Origin: Kineosporia sp. R_H_3 | GTDB taxonomy: Bacteria; Actinomycetota; Actinomycetes; Actinomycetales; Kineosporiaceae | NCBI RefSeq assembly: GCF_002198675.1 | Contig: NZ_MWLL01000015.1 | Span: 1-64,000 of the forward strand | Direction: 5' to 3' | DNA length: 64,000 nucleotides | Shown here: in pieces, positions 23,184 to 31,978 of the stretch | How the letters are laid out: the number at the start of each line of letters is the position of its first letter | Numbering within the stretch: position 1 is the stretch's first letter | Notes under the pieces: model-generated | Seen by the model: only the letters and a program-made list of their open reading frames with translations | Databases searched by the model: none | What the model was told of the DNA's origin: nothing | Translations under genes and position numbers: made by a program

Positions 23184-26059
23184 TGCGATACCTACGCGCC
23201 CTCGGAGCCGGACTGCTGCTCGTAGCAACGGTGATCGGCATCCCCGGCCTCCTCGCCGTGACCATCGGCAACCCCCTGCGCGGCTGGCCAGACCTGGCCG
23301 CCGGCGACCTATCGGACACCGCCCTCATCGACGTCCTGGCTGCAGTCGCCTACGTCGCCTGGGCCCAGTTCGCGATCGCAGTCCTGATAGAGGCGATCGC
23401 GGCGACTACCCGAGTCCGCATCCCCGACCAACTCCCAGTGGTGTTCTCCGGGCAGCGCCGCCTGGCCCACGCGCTCATCACCGCCGCGTTCCTGCTGGCC
23501 AACGGCGCCAGCATCGCGTCCCCGGCACTGTCACCACAAGCCGTCGTCGCCTCGGTTGCCGTTGCCCCGAATGCGGGCACGTCGCAACCACCCAAGTCGG
23601 TTGCCGCTTCGTCTCATGGTGTTGCGGCTGAACAGGTGTCGACCTACACGATCCGCGCCGACAGCCCCGGCACCTTCTGGGATCTCGCCGACCACTTCCT
23701 CGGCAATGGGCAACGATGGCCCGAGATCTGGCAGCTCAACGAAGGGCGTCAGCAGCACGACGGTGTCGTCATGACCTCGCCCGGACTGTTGCGCCCCGGG
23801 TGGACCGTCGCCCTGCCCATCGACCTGCAGGACAAGGCTGCGCCGGCGAACGGCGTATCCACCCGGACCAGCGGCGCCCCGACGCATAGCCCGAGAGACG
23901 GCACGGTGACCGTTCTCCGCGGTGACAGCCTGTGGTCGATCTCGGAGGCGCATCTCGGCGACGGCAACGCGTGGCCCCACCTGTACCGCCTCAACCAGGG
24001 AAGACTCCAGCCGGACGGCGGCCGACTCACCGACCCCGATCTCATCCAACCCGGTTGGATCCTCAGCCTGCCCGACCAGCCCGCATCTCAGCCCCAGCCG
24101 CCACCTTCGCACCGACGGCCGAGCGAACCATCAGCGTCCCCGACCTCGGCCCCTGCGCCGTCGCAACACGGGCTACCGACGCCGTCGTCCTCAACCATCA
24201 CTGAGGCGGCCTCGCCGTCCGTCGCCTCCGTCGCGACGCCCTCGGCGGAGGCAACGCCAACGAATCGTCAGGTCGAGCGCGGGCCCTCGGCCGGGGTCGA
24301 GCTACCTGGCGGGTGGGTCGGGCTGCCGCTGGCAGCTGCCATCAGTGGAGCCGCCGCCATGGTCTGGGTACGCCGTCGCCGCCGACATCGATATCTGCCT
24401 CTCTGGTCGAACCCGGGCGAAGACCGCGACTCCGGAGACCCGTCGTATGTCGACGACGAGGATCTGCAACCACTGCCCGCCGTCGTTGACCGTCTGCGTC
24501 GCACAATCCGTCAGCAGGCACCGACCCTGCTGGAGCCGGTGCCGGCGCCCTCGACAGTCAGCGAACACATCGCCCGTCAGTCGCTGGTGTCTCCTCCGGC
24601 AGTGGGTCCGTCGGGTTTGGAGCTCGCCGATCTCAGCGAGCTTGTTCCGGATCGCGGGTTGGGGTTGATCGGTGCCGGAGCCGACTCTGCTGCCCGCGGT
24701 CTACTCGTCGCCGCGCTGACCTCCGGAGGGACGCACGACCCGGACGTGCAGGGCGAGGTCGTAGTCCCCGAGGCAACGCTCCGACGGCTGCTCGCCAGCG
24801 ACGCCGGCCCGGTGAAGGACCTGCAACGGCTCTGCGTGACTCCTGATCTTGATGAAGCCATCGCCGAGATCGAGGCGATCATCCTGCGTAGGCAGCGACT
24901 CCTGGATGAGCACGACGCTGCCGACATCGCGGCACTGCGCGCCGATCCGACGAACCCACCCATGCCGCAGCTCGTGCTTCTGGCGGACGTCCCAACGGGG
25001 GAGCAGGCGGCGCAACGGCTGATCGCCCTCCTTGAGCAAGGACCCAGCACGAACTCCGCCGCGGTGTTCCTCGGTGACTGGCCCTCCGGCTCTACAGCGA
25101 CCATCGAAGCTGACGGCCGCACTACCGCGGGTGATGGGAAGCCGGGGTCGATCCGAGTCGCGGTCCTCGACCAGCCGACCACCGCACAACTGCTGGGCGT
25201 CATCGCCGAAGCCGAACCGGACCGCGCGGATGACTCGTCCCCAGAAGGGGAGACCGACGGTGATCTCGACGAGCCGCCGACCTTGAATCATGAGCCAGTT
25301 GTCCCGCAGGGCATGAACGCCGCGAAGGTCAGGATCCGACTCTTCGGCAAGGTTGCGGTCCTCGACGACGAAGGCCTACCGGTGCCTGGGCTACGGCAGA
25401 ACGCCGGCACGTTGCTCATCTACCTCGCCCTGCACCGCAAGGGAGCGGACAAGAACGACATCCTTGAAGCGATCTGGCCAGACGCACCGTTGCGCCGCGC
25501 AGCGGAGCGGCTCTCGACCGAGGTCGGGAACCTCCGGCGCTGCATACGCCTCGCCTTGCCCGACCAATCGGCTCAAGCCGTCGTCAACACTGGCGGCCGT
25601 TACCATCTCAACACCGATGTCGTCGACGTAGACCTCTGGCACCTGGAGGACGCCATGGGCGCGGCGGTGGCAGCGTCTGATCCGGCGGAACGAGTGCACC
25701 TATTGCAGGTCGTTGTGAGTGCGCCCGTGCTTGAGCTGGCTCGCGGTCAAGACCACAACTGGCTCGAGCCGGTTCGCGAACAACTACGCCGGAAGGCTAT
25801 CCGCGCCCATACGCAGCTCGCGGATCAAATCGCACCAGAGGATGGTGCGATGGCTGCCCAACTGACCCTGCGTGCCGCTGCGCTCGACGCAACCAACGAG
25901 GAACTGTCTAGAAGGGCGATCACCGCCCTGGCTCGGGCTGGCGACGATGCGGCGATTGACACCGAGCTAAGCCGTCTGCGGGTGGCTCTTCTTGAGATCG
26001 ACGAAGTGCCGTCTCATGAAACTCTTGCCATGGCGAAATCGTATAAACGCGTTGTGTGA
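23183..26059 (+). CDS. LysM-BTAD membrane protein of the Tad locus
   Basis: ATG 23183 lies 6 bases after GGAGG; GTG 23180 is an alternative. The protein has about 958 residues. N-terminal membrane helices are followed by two LysM-like repeats near 150-215 and 240-298 (PGTFWDLADHFLGNGQRWPEIW...LLRPGW and GDSLWSISEAHLGDGNAWPHLY...LIQPGW). A Ser/Pro linker and another membrane helix followed by a run of Arg (AMVWVRRRRRHR, about 390) come next. A large cytoplasmic part ends in a winged helix and BTAD region: RIRLFGKVAVLDD, TLLIYLALHRKGADKNDILEAIWP and NTGGRYHLNTDVVDVDLW. BTAD domains occur in SARP/AfsR regulators. It plausibly links cell-wall sensing to transcription of the pilus operon. Confidence 0.85.
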   Translation: MRYLRALGAGLLLVATVIGIPGLLAVTIGNPLRGWPDLAAGDLSDTALIDVLAAVAYVAWAQFAIAVLIEAIAATTRVRIPDQLPVVFSGQRRLAHALITAAFLLANGASIASPALSPQAVVASVAVAPNAGTSQPPKSVAASSHGVAAEQVSTYTIRADSPGTFWDLADHFLGNGQRWPEIWQLNEGRQQHDGVVMTSPGLLRPGWTVALPIDLQDKAAPANGVSTRTSGAPTHSPRDGTVTVLRGDSLWSISEAHLGDGNAWPHLYRLNQGRLQPDGGRLTDPDLIQPGWILSLPDQPASQPQPPPSHRRPSEPSASPTSAPAPSQHGLPTPSSSTITEAASPSVASVATPSAEATPTNRQVERGPSAGVELPGGWVGLPLAAAISGAAAMVWVRRRRRHRYLPLWSNPGEDRDSGDPSYVDDEDLQPLPAVVDRLRRTIRQQAPTLLEPVPAPSTVSEHIARQSLVSPPAVGPSGLELADLSELVPDRGLGLIGAGADSAARGLLVAALTSGGTHDPDVQGEVVVPEATLRRLLASDAGPVKDLQRLCVTPDLDEAIAEIEAIILRRQRLLDEHDAADIAALRADPTNPPMPQLVLLADVPTGEQAAQRLIALLEQGPSTNSAAVFLGDWPSGSTATIEADGRTTAGDGKPGSIRVAVLDQPTTAQLLGVIAEAEPDRADDSSPEGETDGDLDEPPTLNHEPVVPQGMNAAKVRIRLFGKVAVLDDEGLPVPGLRQNAGTLLIYLALHRKGADKNDILEAIWPDAPLRRAAERLSTEVGNLRRCIRLALPDQSAQAVVNTGGRYHLNTDVVDVDLWHLEDAMGAAVAASDPAERVHLLQVVVSAPVLELARGQDHNWLEPVREQLRRKAIRAHTQLADQIAPEDGAMAAQLTLRAAALDATNEELSRRAITALARAGDDAAIDTELSRLRVALLEIDEVPSHETLAMAKSYKRVV

Positions 26060-26085
26060 TCGCCTTATCTTCAATCCCCAGCCCA

Positions 26086-26101
26086 GGGCGTTCACCCGCC
26101 C
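26086..26101. terminator. Weak hairpin between convergent genes
   Basis: GGGCG-TTCACC-CGCCC follows the BTAD gene stop by 27 bases, in the 125-base gap before the end of the convergent winged-helix gene. The stem is only five bases; the position supports a terminator. Confidence 0.3.
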
Positions 26102-26184
26102 AGAATCGTGAAGGCCGGCAGTCTGCGCAGTTACGCCGTGATGGTCACCGATCTCCGCGACCAAGACTCGCGCCGCTGCGTCCT

Positions 26185-26691
26185 CTATATGCCGAGCAAC
26201 TTGGAGCCTAAGGCGCTCCCTAAGGCGCCGATGAGGATGCCGCGTCCATCCTGTCCGACCGCGTCCAGAAGTCGTCGGGCTCGTGTGCGAGCCTCTGGCG
26301 TCTCTCCCTGCTCGGCGACATCGGTGAGTGCGACGAGTAGTCGCTCGGTAAGCGACTCCGCTGAGGGCCAGGCCCCAACGGCGCGTCGTGCCCGCTCTGT
26401 GACGCCGGTGACCACGACGGGGTACCGCATCTGCGTGGAAACGCCGACGATGTAGCCACCGTCTTCGAGGCGACGAAGGGCGCTTTGTATCTGCCGCTCT
26501 GTCAAATCGCCGACGTGCAGAGGCGTGTCGACACGGTGAGCGCCCTCAACCTCCAGCCGTTGCACCAGCTCAACGAGCACAGGCAGGTCGGACTCCGCCC
26601 ATAGATCGATCACAAGCACCACTCTACGTGCAGCGACCTCAGCGTGCGGGCCCGCCTGCTCTGTCGGTGCCTCGTGGCAGCATGACTCCAT
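26185..26691 (-). CDS. Winged-helix protein divergent from the GHKL ATPase-nuclease
   Basis: ATG 26691 is taken here, giving about 168 residues, but GTG 26622 (VVLVIDLWAE) may be the true start because it would leave room for promoters. The middle section reads as a winged helix: LHVGDLTERQIQSALRRLEDGGYIVGVSTQ, with a basic wing. After it come a helical part (ESLTERLLVALTDVAEQGETPEARTRARRLLDAVG) and an unusual small-residue tail (GRGILIGALGSALGSKLLGI) that could insert in a membrane or drive assembly. I do not recognise a named family. Head-to-head with a putative defence effector, it may be its repressor or its sensor. Confidence 0.6.
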   Translation of the reverse strand: MESCCHEAPTEQAGPHAEVAARRVVLVIDLWAESDLPVLVELVQRLEVEGAHRVDTPLHVGDLTERQIQSALRRLEDGGYIVGVSTQMRYPVVVTGVTERARRAVGAWPSAESLTERLLVALTDVAEQGETPEARTRARRLLDAVGQDGRGILIGALGSALGSKLLGI

Positions 26692-28690
26692 GACAACGGT
26701 CAAGGTCCAGGCGGGGCAGTCGATCTTGGAGGGCTACGTCAAGCGGCCTTCTGTTGGGTTGTCCGAGCTGGTGTGGAACTCCTTCGACGAGGATGCCCAC
26801 GTCGTGACGATTACGTGTGGCTACAACGGCCTTGGTGGCCTCGAAGAGATTGAAGTTGCGGACGATGGCAACGGAATGGGGCTGGAACGTGCTGAACGGT
26901 CCTTCTCTCGGGTCGGTGACAGCTGGAAGTTGATGCCGGGAACCAAGAGCGTCGGCGGTACCAGAGTGGTCCACGGTCGGCATGGCCGGGGGCGATACGC
27001 TGCCTTCGGGTTGGGCAACGTCGTTCGTTGGGTGTCGACTGCCGAAAAGGTAGAGGGTGGCCTCGGAACTGTCCGGGTCACCGGTCGGCGGACATCTCTA
27101 GACAGCTTCGACATCGAGACATTCGAACCTGAGCCGGACACCGCCGAGACGGGTACTCGCGTCTCGGTCATCCAGTTGACTCAAGAGGCGGTCGCTGCAT
27201 TCGATGCCGTCAGCGACTTGCGTCAGTCGATCCTGATCGAGTTTGCGCTCCACCTTGACCGGCACAAGGACTTCAGTATCCGCTTTCTGGGCCATGACAT
27301 CGATCCCGGGTCGGTCCAAGAGCATCGCGAAGTGATTGCGCTGAAGGATGCCGATGAATGGGAAGGCGTCGCGACCCTAACCATCATTGAGTGGAAACTA
27401 CAGAGTGTACGGCGTGCGATCTTCTTGTGCGATGCGGATGACCGCGTTTTCGAGGAGGTTGAGGCGCGGATTCAGGCACCCGGCTCCGAGTTCACTGCCT
27501 ACCTCAAGTGGGACGGTTTCGGCGGTCGGGAACCGATTGGATTGGAAGACGACACTGACACACCCACCGGCCGCCTGATCGCGGCGGCCCGCGATGCCAT
27601 CCGTCAGCATCTGTCGGAGCGGCACCGCCTTCGCGAGGCCGCCACCATCCAGCGATGGCGGGACGAAGGCGTCTGGCCGTATAAGGAGGAGCCGAAAACT
27701 CAGGTTGAGGCCGCTACCCGTGACACCTTCCGAGTTGTTGCCATGGCTGCGTCCCGCACTGTTGACGAGAGCAAGAGTGGGCAATCGAAAGCGCTCGCCC
27801 TCCGGCTGCTCAGGGAGACGTTCGAGAATGATCCCGAGGCGCTGCTCCCGATTCTCACCGACCTCGCGCGGCTTCCGAAGGCACGGATCGACGAGCTTGC
27901 TCAGATGCTGAGGCACACAACCCTGTCTCAACTCATCCAGACAGGCCGGGCGATCGGCTCCAGGATGGACTTCCTGAGCGGCTTGAACACGATCTTGTTT
28001 GATCGGCAGATCAAGAGCCGCTTGCTGGAGCGGCGTCAGCTACACCGGATCTTGGCCCACGAGACCTGGATCTTCGGCGAAGAGTGGAGTCTCACGGGGG
28101 ACGATGAGCGACTGACCAAGGTCCTGAGGAAGTTTCTATCGAAGCTCGGAAAGGAAGTTGAGCTTGCGGACCTGCAAGAAGTCCGCCTTGAGGACGGCTC
28201 CGACGCGATCCCGGACTTGGTCCTAGGGCGGCGACTGCAGACCAACGCCGACTCCTTCGAACAGTTGGTCGTCGAACTCAAGAGGCCGAAACACAAACTC
28301 GACGACGACGACGTCAGCCAGCTTCGGGCGTACGCAAGTGCGATTGTCAATGATGACAGCTTCGCCCAGCCAAACGTGAAATGGGACTTCTGGCTGGTCG
28401 GCAACGAGACGACCCGCACGGTGGACGAACAGCGCCGCCAACGAAACCTACCCTTTGGCGTCGTTCAGGAAACCGACACATACCGCTTGGTGGTCAAGCA
28501 GTGGAGTGAGTTGATCTCCGATGCCCAGCATCGTCTCAAGTTTGTGCAGAACTCTCTGGACTACGAGACTTCGCACGACTCAGGTCTTGCCTATTTGCGC
28601 GAACGCTATCCTCAATACCTACCAGCGGAAGTGTCCAATGGGCGGGGAAGCGAGAGCGACGTCATGGTCGAACGTCCCCAATCTGCGTGA
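26690..28690 (+). CDS. GHKL ATPase fused to a C-terminal PD-(D/E)XK nuclease
   Basis: This 666-residue protein starts at ATG 26690. The N-terminal 200 residues form an HSP90/MutL-type ATPase: LSELVWNSFDEDA (N box, about 24-36), EVADDGNGMGLERA (G1, about 55-68) and GRHGRGRYAAFGLG (G2, about 97-110). A long helical middle region follows. Near the end, AIPDLVLGRR (D509) and LVVELKRPKHKL (E529, K531) form a PD-(D/E)XK nuclease core, then SQLRAYASAIVND. ATP-dependent clamping plus cutting in one chain suggests a DNA-targeting immune effector. It is not similar in layout to the MORC ATPase at 6.0 kb. The partner is the divergent winged-helix gene. The function is inferred from domains and position. 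Confidence 0.75.
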   Translation: MTTVKVQAGQSILEGYVKRPSVGLSELVWNSFDEDAHVVTITCGYNGLGGLEEIEVADDGNGMGLERAERSFSRVGDSWKLMPGTKSVGGTRVVHGRHGRGRYAAFGLGNVVRWVSTAEKVEGGLGTVRVTGRRTSLDSFDIETFEPEPDTAETGTRVSVIQLTQEAVAAFDAVSDLRQSILIEFALHLDRHKDFSIRFLGHDIDPGSVQEHREVIALKDADEWEGVATLTIIEWKLQSVRRAIFLCDADDRVFEEVEARIQAPGSEFTAYLKWDGFGGREPIGLEDDTDTPTGRLIAAARDAIRQHLSERHRLREAATIQRWRDEGVWPYKEEPKTQVEAATRDTFRVVAMAASRTVDESKSGQSKALALRLLRETFENDPEALLPILTDLARLPKARIDELAQMLRHTTLSQLIQTGRAIGSRMDFLSGLNTILFDRQIKSRLLERRQLHRILAHETWIFGEEWSLTGDDERLTKVLRKFLSKLGKEVELADLQEVRLEDGSDAIPDLVLGRRLQTNADSFEQLVVELKRPKHKLDDDDVSQLRAYASAIVNDDSFAQPNVKWDFWLVGNETTRTVDEQRRQRNLPFGVVQETDTYRLVVKQWSELISDAQHRLKFVQNSLDYETSHDSGLAYLRERYPQYLPAEVSNGRGSESDVMVERPQSA

Positions 28691-28810
28691 AGTCACGGCA
28701 TGGGGCGGCGGTCGGCGGAGGTTGGTGCTGAGCCAGTCGGTCGCTTCGACGTGGAGCACCGCACACCTTCCGACGCGGCGACGGTAGCCACGTCCAACAC
28801 GACGGCGGCC

Positions 28811-29930
28811 TTACGCTCGAACCCGCCGTATTTCCGTGATCTGGGTGGCCCATGACCTGATCTTGGTGAGTTGGACGACGGCGCCGGTGTGGGGTGCTTG
28901 AACGACTAGGCCGTCGCCGATGTACATGCCGACGTGGCCGGGGCGGGCTGGGGTGCCGTCGGCGCCGGGGATGAAGACGAGGTCTCCGGGCTTGATGTCG
29001 GCGAGGCTGGGGACGGGCTGGCCGGCTTGGACTTGGTCACCGGTGGTGCGGGGCAGGGGGATCCCGGCATGGGCGTAGGCCTGCTGGACGAGGCTGGAGC
29101 AGTCGCACTGGTGGGCGGGGTTTACGGAGTGGGCGTCGGTGCAGTCGCCGCCGTACGAGTAGGGGGTGCCGAGCTGGCCGAGGGCCCACACGATCGCTGT
29201 CCGGACCGGCAACGGTGTGTCGACGGGCAGGGAGAAGGCGGCGGGCAGCACCGACGCGACGTCGGAGGGCAGCCCGTCGCCGCCGCCGAGCAGGCACCCG
29301 GGGTTGCCCAGGAGTTGATCGACACCGCCAATCGCCGCTGAGGCGCCGGCACCCGTGACCGTGTTGTAGATCTGACGAGCCTTGGCTTCCTGGTCGGCGT
29401 ATGCGGACGGGTGGGCGCTGCGTTGGACAGCGTTCGCCGCTTCGGTGAGCGGTATCTGCTGCCAGTTCGGAATCGCGACCAGGGCTTGGTAGAAGCGGGT
29501 CGCCGCGTAGGTCGGGGTGAGGATCTGGTCGGGGGTGCCCCACCCTTGCGACGGGCGCTGTTGGAACAGGCCGAGGGAGTCGCGGTCGCCGTACGGGAGA
29601 TTGTTCAAGCTGGACTCCTGGAGCGCCACGGCCAGAGCGATGATCCGTCCCGGTGGTGGCACGCCCAGCGAGTTGCCGACGGTGGTGATGATGCGGGCGT
29701 TGGCGAGTTGCTCGGCGTCCCAGACGCTGGCCGGCGTACGTGTCGCTGCGGGGTCGGGCGAACTTATCGTCGCGGCGCTGACAGACGGGCCGTACGAAGC
29801 GGTGGCGATGGCTGGGCTGGCGGCCGGCGCAGGGCAGGCCGCGCCTGCGCCGCTGGTGAGGAGTCCGACGCCGAGGCTCAGGGCAAGTGGGGGGATAGCG
29901 AGTGCCGCGACGGCGGATGGTGCGGTTCAT
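28811..29930 (-). CDS. Secreted NlpC/P60 cell-wall hydrolase, probable frameshift in signal peptide
   Basis: The intact frame runs from 29662 (GTG) down to 28811, but the reading frame is coding for about 250 bases more upstream. It continues through LANARIITTVGNSLGVPP, a Ser/Thr/Pro linker and a hydrophobic signal core (AALAIPPLALSLGVGLLTSGAGA) without any start codon. ATG 29930 supplies a basic leader (MNRTIR) in another frame; removing one base near 29908-29914 joins them. The C-terminal domain has the NlpC/P60 triad region CDCSSLVQQAYAHAG, PGHVGMYIGDG and VVQAPHTG. The N-terminal region (ALQESSLNNL, RDSLGLFQQRPSQGWG) resembles a lytic transglycosylase-like module. Such enzymes open the peptidoglycan for conjugation machinery. 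The frameshift may be real or a sequencing error. Confidence 0.78.
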
Positions 29931-29952
29931 GACGGCGTCCAAACGCAGAAAG

Positions 29953-29972
29953 GCCGGTTATGCGCGACCGGC
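29953..29972 (-). terminator. Hairpin at the end of the first zinc-ribbon gene frame
   Basis: GCCGGT-8 bases-ACCGGC overlaps the stop of the run-on frame from the gene above and sits just before the NlpC/P60 start. A short but GC-rich stem. Confidence 0.35.
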
Positions 29973-30082
29973 GGCGGGGCAGCGGGTGAGGGCGTGCGCT
30001 GGGTGAGCGCGTACCTGGGGGAGCCGAGACAGGCTGGGGTTGAGACGCCGTGGTCGGCTCCCCCAGGGGCGGGGCGAACTGG

Positions 30083-30725
30083 TTATCGAGTGGGCAGGTG
30101 GAGGTCGCAGCGGCGGCCGCAGGTCGGGCAGATGATCCAGGGGATGCCGTCGCAGCCGCACGGCTTCGAGCGATAGCCGCCGATGTAGGCGCGGCAGTGC
30201 GGGCACGGCTTGAACGGGGCATCCACACTGGGACCGAACACTTCGGTGAGGGTGACGAACGACCCGTCCGCGGTGATGAGGTCGCGGTCGCTCCTGCCAA
30301 GTCCAGCCGTGTCCGCCGGGGCAGGTGATGTCGACGCTGTCGGCGTCGAACCAGTCGCCGGAGTCGGTGCAGGCGTCCGCGTACACGGTCGCCGGGTCAT
30401 GGTTGATCCCGACGACGGCGACCGGCCCCCAATCCCGGTGGATGCCGCGCAGGATCCACACTTCGGCGTCGAGCCGGGTCTCGACGTGGGCGATGACGTC
30501 GGTGACGGCGAGCTCGGGGCTCGTGGGCTCGAATCCGCTGGTCGTCATCCAGGTCTGTGCGTTCTCGAGCCAGTCGGGTGCCGCGTCCGGTCGGGATGCC
30601 CAGTTCTGTAGCGCGGTGGTCAGTTCATCGATGGGGCCGCCGGTGCGCTGGTCGAGCCATACAAGGACGTCGACGGTGACGTAGCCGCCGGGATGAATCG
30701 TGACGCGTGAGTCGGGATTGATCAT
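30083..30725 (-). pseudogene. Zinc-ribbon protein of the mobile element, frameshifted copy
   Basis: The frame from ATG 30725 matches its intact paralogue at 31979-32698 through VYADACTDSG...DITCPGGHGWTW. It then turns into Arg/Pro-rich shadow sequence running to 29958. The adjacent frame carries the expected remainder: DRDLITADGSFVTLTEVFG, DAPFKPCPHC, CGCDGIPWIICPTCGRRCDLHLPTR, ending at 30083. The switch lies at about 30290-30297 and needs a single-base change. The intact form would have about 213 residues, with a C-terminal zinc ribbon of CPxC/CGC/CPTCGxxC type. A GAAGGAGAG-like ribosome site precedes the start. The function is unknown; it occurs with DUF932 and DUF4192 genes in conjugative elements. 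Confidence 0.65.
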
Positions 30726-30793
30726 CCTGCTCTCCTTCGTGTCGTAGTAGTCGTCGTGGCTGGTTGCCCGACAGGGAAAGGGGAAGCCGGGAG

Positions 30794-30840
30794 CCGAGGC
30801 GGTGGGGCCAGGGAGGCGCCACCGCCTCGGTCCGGGTGGA
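30794..30840 (-). terminator. Strong hairpin terminator after the DUF932 gene
   Basis: A perfect 12-base stem (CCGAGGCGGTGG / CCACCGCCTCGG) with a 23-base loop begins 8 bases beyond the DUF932 stop on the minus strand. The upstream gene of the next transcript starts at 30725. Confidence 0.7.
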
Positions 30841-30848
30841 GGGGCGGT

Positions 30849-31838
30849 TCAGTTGCGGACGGGGGCGAGCAGGTCGTGTGCCTTCTGCTTGATCCCGGTG
30901 ACCGTGGCCGAGCTGAGGGTGCGTTCGGCGCGCCGGGCCTGGCTGGGGGCGGGGGCGTAGAAGTCGACGTACTCGGTGATGGCCTGCCAGCCGGCCCACG
31001 TCGTCCCGCGGATGTTTGCCTGGGTGGGTGCGTCGGTGAACAGGTAGTCGAGCGTCGCCGCGCGGCGACGGTGGTTGGTCCTGGTCCGCGCAGGGGCGTC
31101 CAGAGGTGGGGTGGGCCAGATCTGCTCGCAGACGGCTCGGAAGGCGTCTTCGGCGAGGGCGGTGTCGAGCATCCGTTCGGCGTCGGCAGCGAACGCGTCG
31201 GCATAGCTGTAGCTGATGCCGATCGCCTGGCGCGCTTGGGCGATCTTCGTCTTGATGTTGGTGGTGTGTCGGAACGTGTAGTGCCCGACGGATCGCTTGA
31301 GGGACAGTCGCTGGGTGTTGGCGCAGACGACCCGGACCGGGGTGGCGTCCACACGCAGGGCCATGGATCCGTCATGGCTGGTCGAGACCGCGAGGAACAG
31401 GTCGAGGTCGTCGATGCCGGCGATGCGGATGCCGTCGGGCATCCGCAGAGTGATGAAGATGCGTCTGCCTTCTCGCAGTGAGCCGGCGGTCTCGAAGTGG
31501 GCGCCGGAGGCGTCGGCGAGCAGGTCGAGCAGTTCGGCGCAGGCCTCGTTCTGGACGGGGGTGTAGTCGCGGCCGACGACGCCGAGGTAGTCGGTGGCGC
31601 CGGTGACGGGGTTGGTCCGTACGGTCATGGCCTTGTCGGGTGCGGCCACGGTTGTGCTGTCCGGAGCGGTGCCGGCGACGGGGATCTTGCGGACGTTCCA
31701 GTCGCCGAGCAGAGCGGTGGTGATGACTTCGGTGGCGGTCATGCAGTCGGTGGTGACGGTGCCCAGTTGGTGCCAGGCGGGCACCCGGGCGGTGGCGAAG
31801 GCCGTGCGGCCGTTGATGGTCTCGAGTTCGTGTGCCAT
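30849..31838 (-). CDS. DUF932 plasmid/phage-type protein
   Basis: ATG 31838 follows GGAAGGAAGAG; the frame is open further upstream but without coding character. The 329-residue protein carries the DUF932 pattern: WHQLGTVTTDCMTATEVI, WNVRKIPV, YLGVVGRDYTPVQNEACAELLD, GRRIFITLRMPDG and RVVCANTQRLSLKRSVGHYTFRHT. The family is widespread on plasmids, phages and integrative elements and has no settled biochemical role; some members relate to anti-restriction or replication contexts. Strong hairpins on both sides suggest that it is transcribed alone. Confidence 0.88.
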   Translation of the reverse strand: MAHELETINGRTAFATARVPAWHQLGTVTTDCMTATEVITTALLGDWNVRKIPVAGTAPDSTTVAAPDKAMTVRTNPVTGATDYLGVVGRDYTPVQNEACAELLDLLADASGAHFETAGSLREGRRIFITLRMPDGIRIAGIDDLDLFLAVSTSHDGSMALRVDATPVRVVCANTQRLSLKRSVGHYTFRHTTNIKTKIAQARQAIGISYSYADAFAADAERMLDTALAEDAFRAVCEQIWPTPPLDAPARTRTNHRRRAATLDYLFTDAPTQANIRGTTWAGWQAITEYVDFYAPAPSQARRAERTLSSATVTGIKQKAHDLLAPVRN

Positions 31839-31910
31839 GACGAGCTCTTCCTTCCTGTCGTTGATTCCTGTCAGCTCGACGGGTTGTCGATCTGTTGGTG
31901 GGCATGCGAA

Positions 31911-31951
31911 AGCCGGCTCCACGTCGTCCCGGTTGGGGAAGTGGGCCGGCT
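31911..31951 (-). terminator. Hairpin terminator after the intact zinc-ribbon gene
   Basis: AGCCGGC(T)CCAC pairs with GTGGGCCGGCT with one bulged base. It lies 28 bases beyond the stop at 31979 and upstream of the DUF932 start, so it separates the two transcripts. Confidence 0.6.
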
Positions 31952-31978
31952 GAGGTGCTGCCTAGTGAGGGTTGGCAG

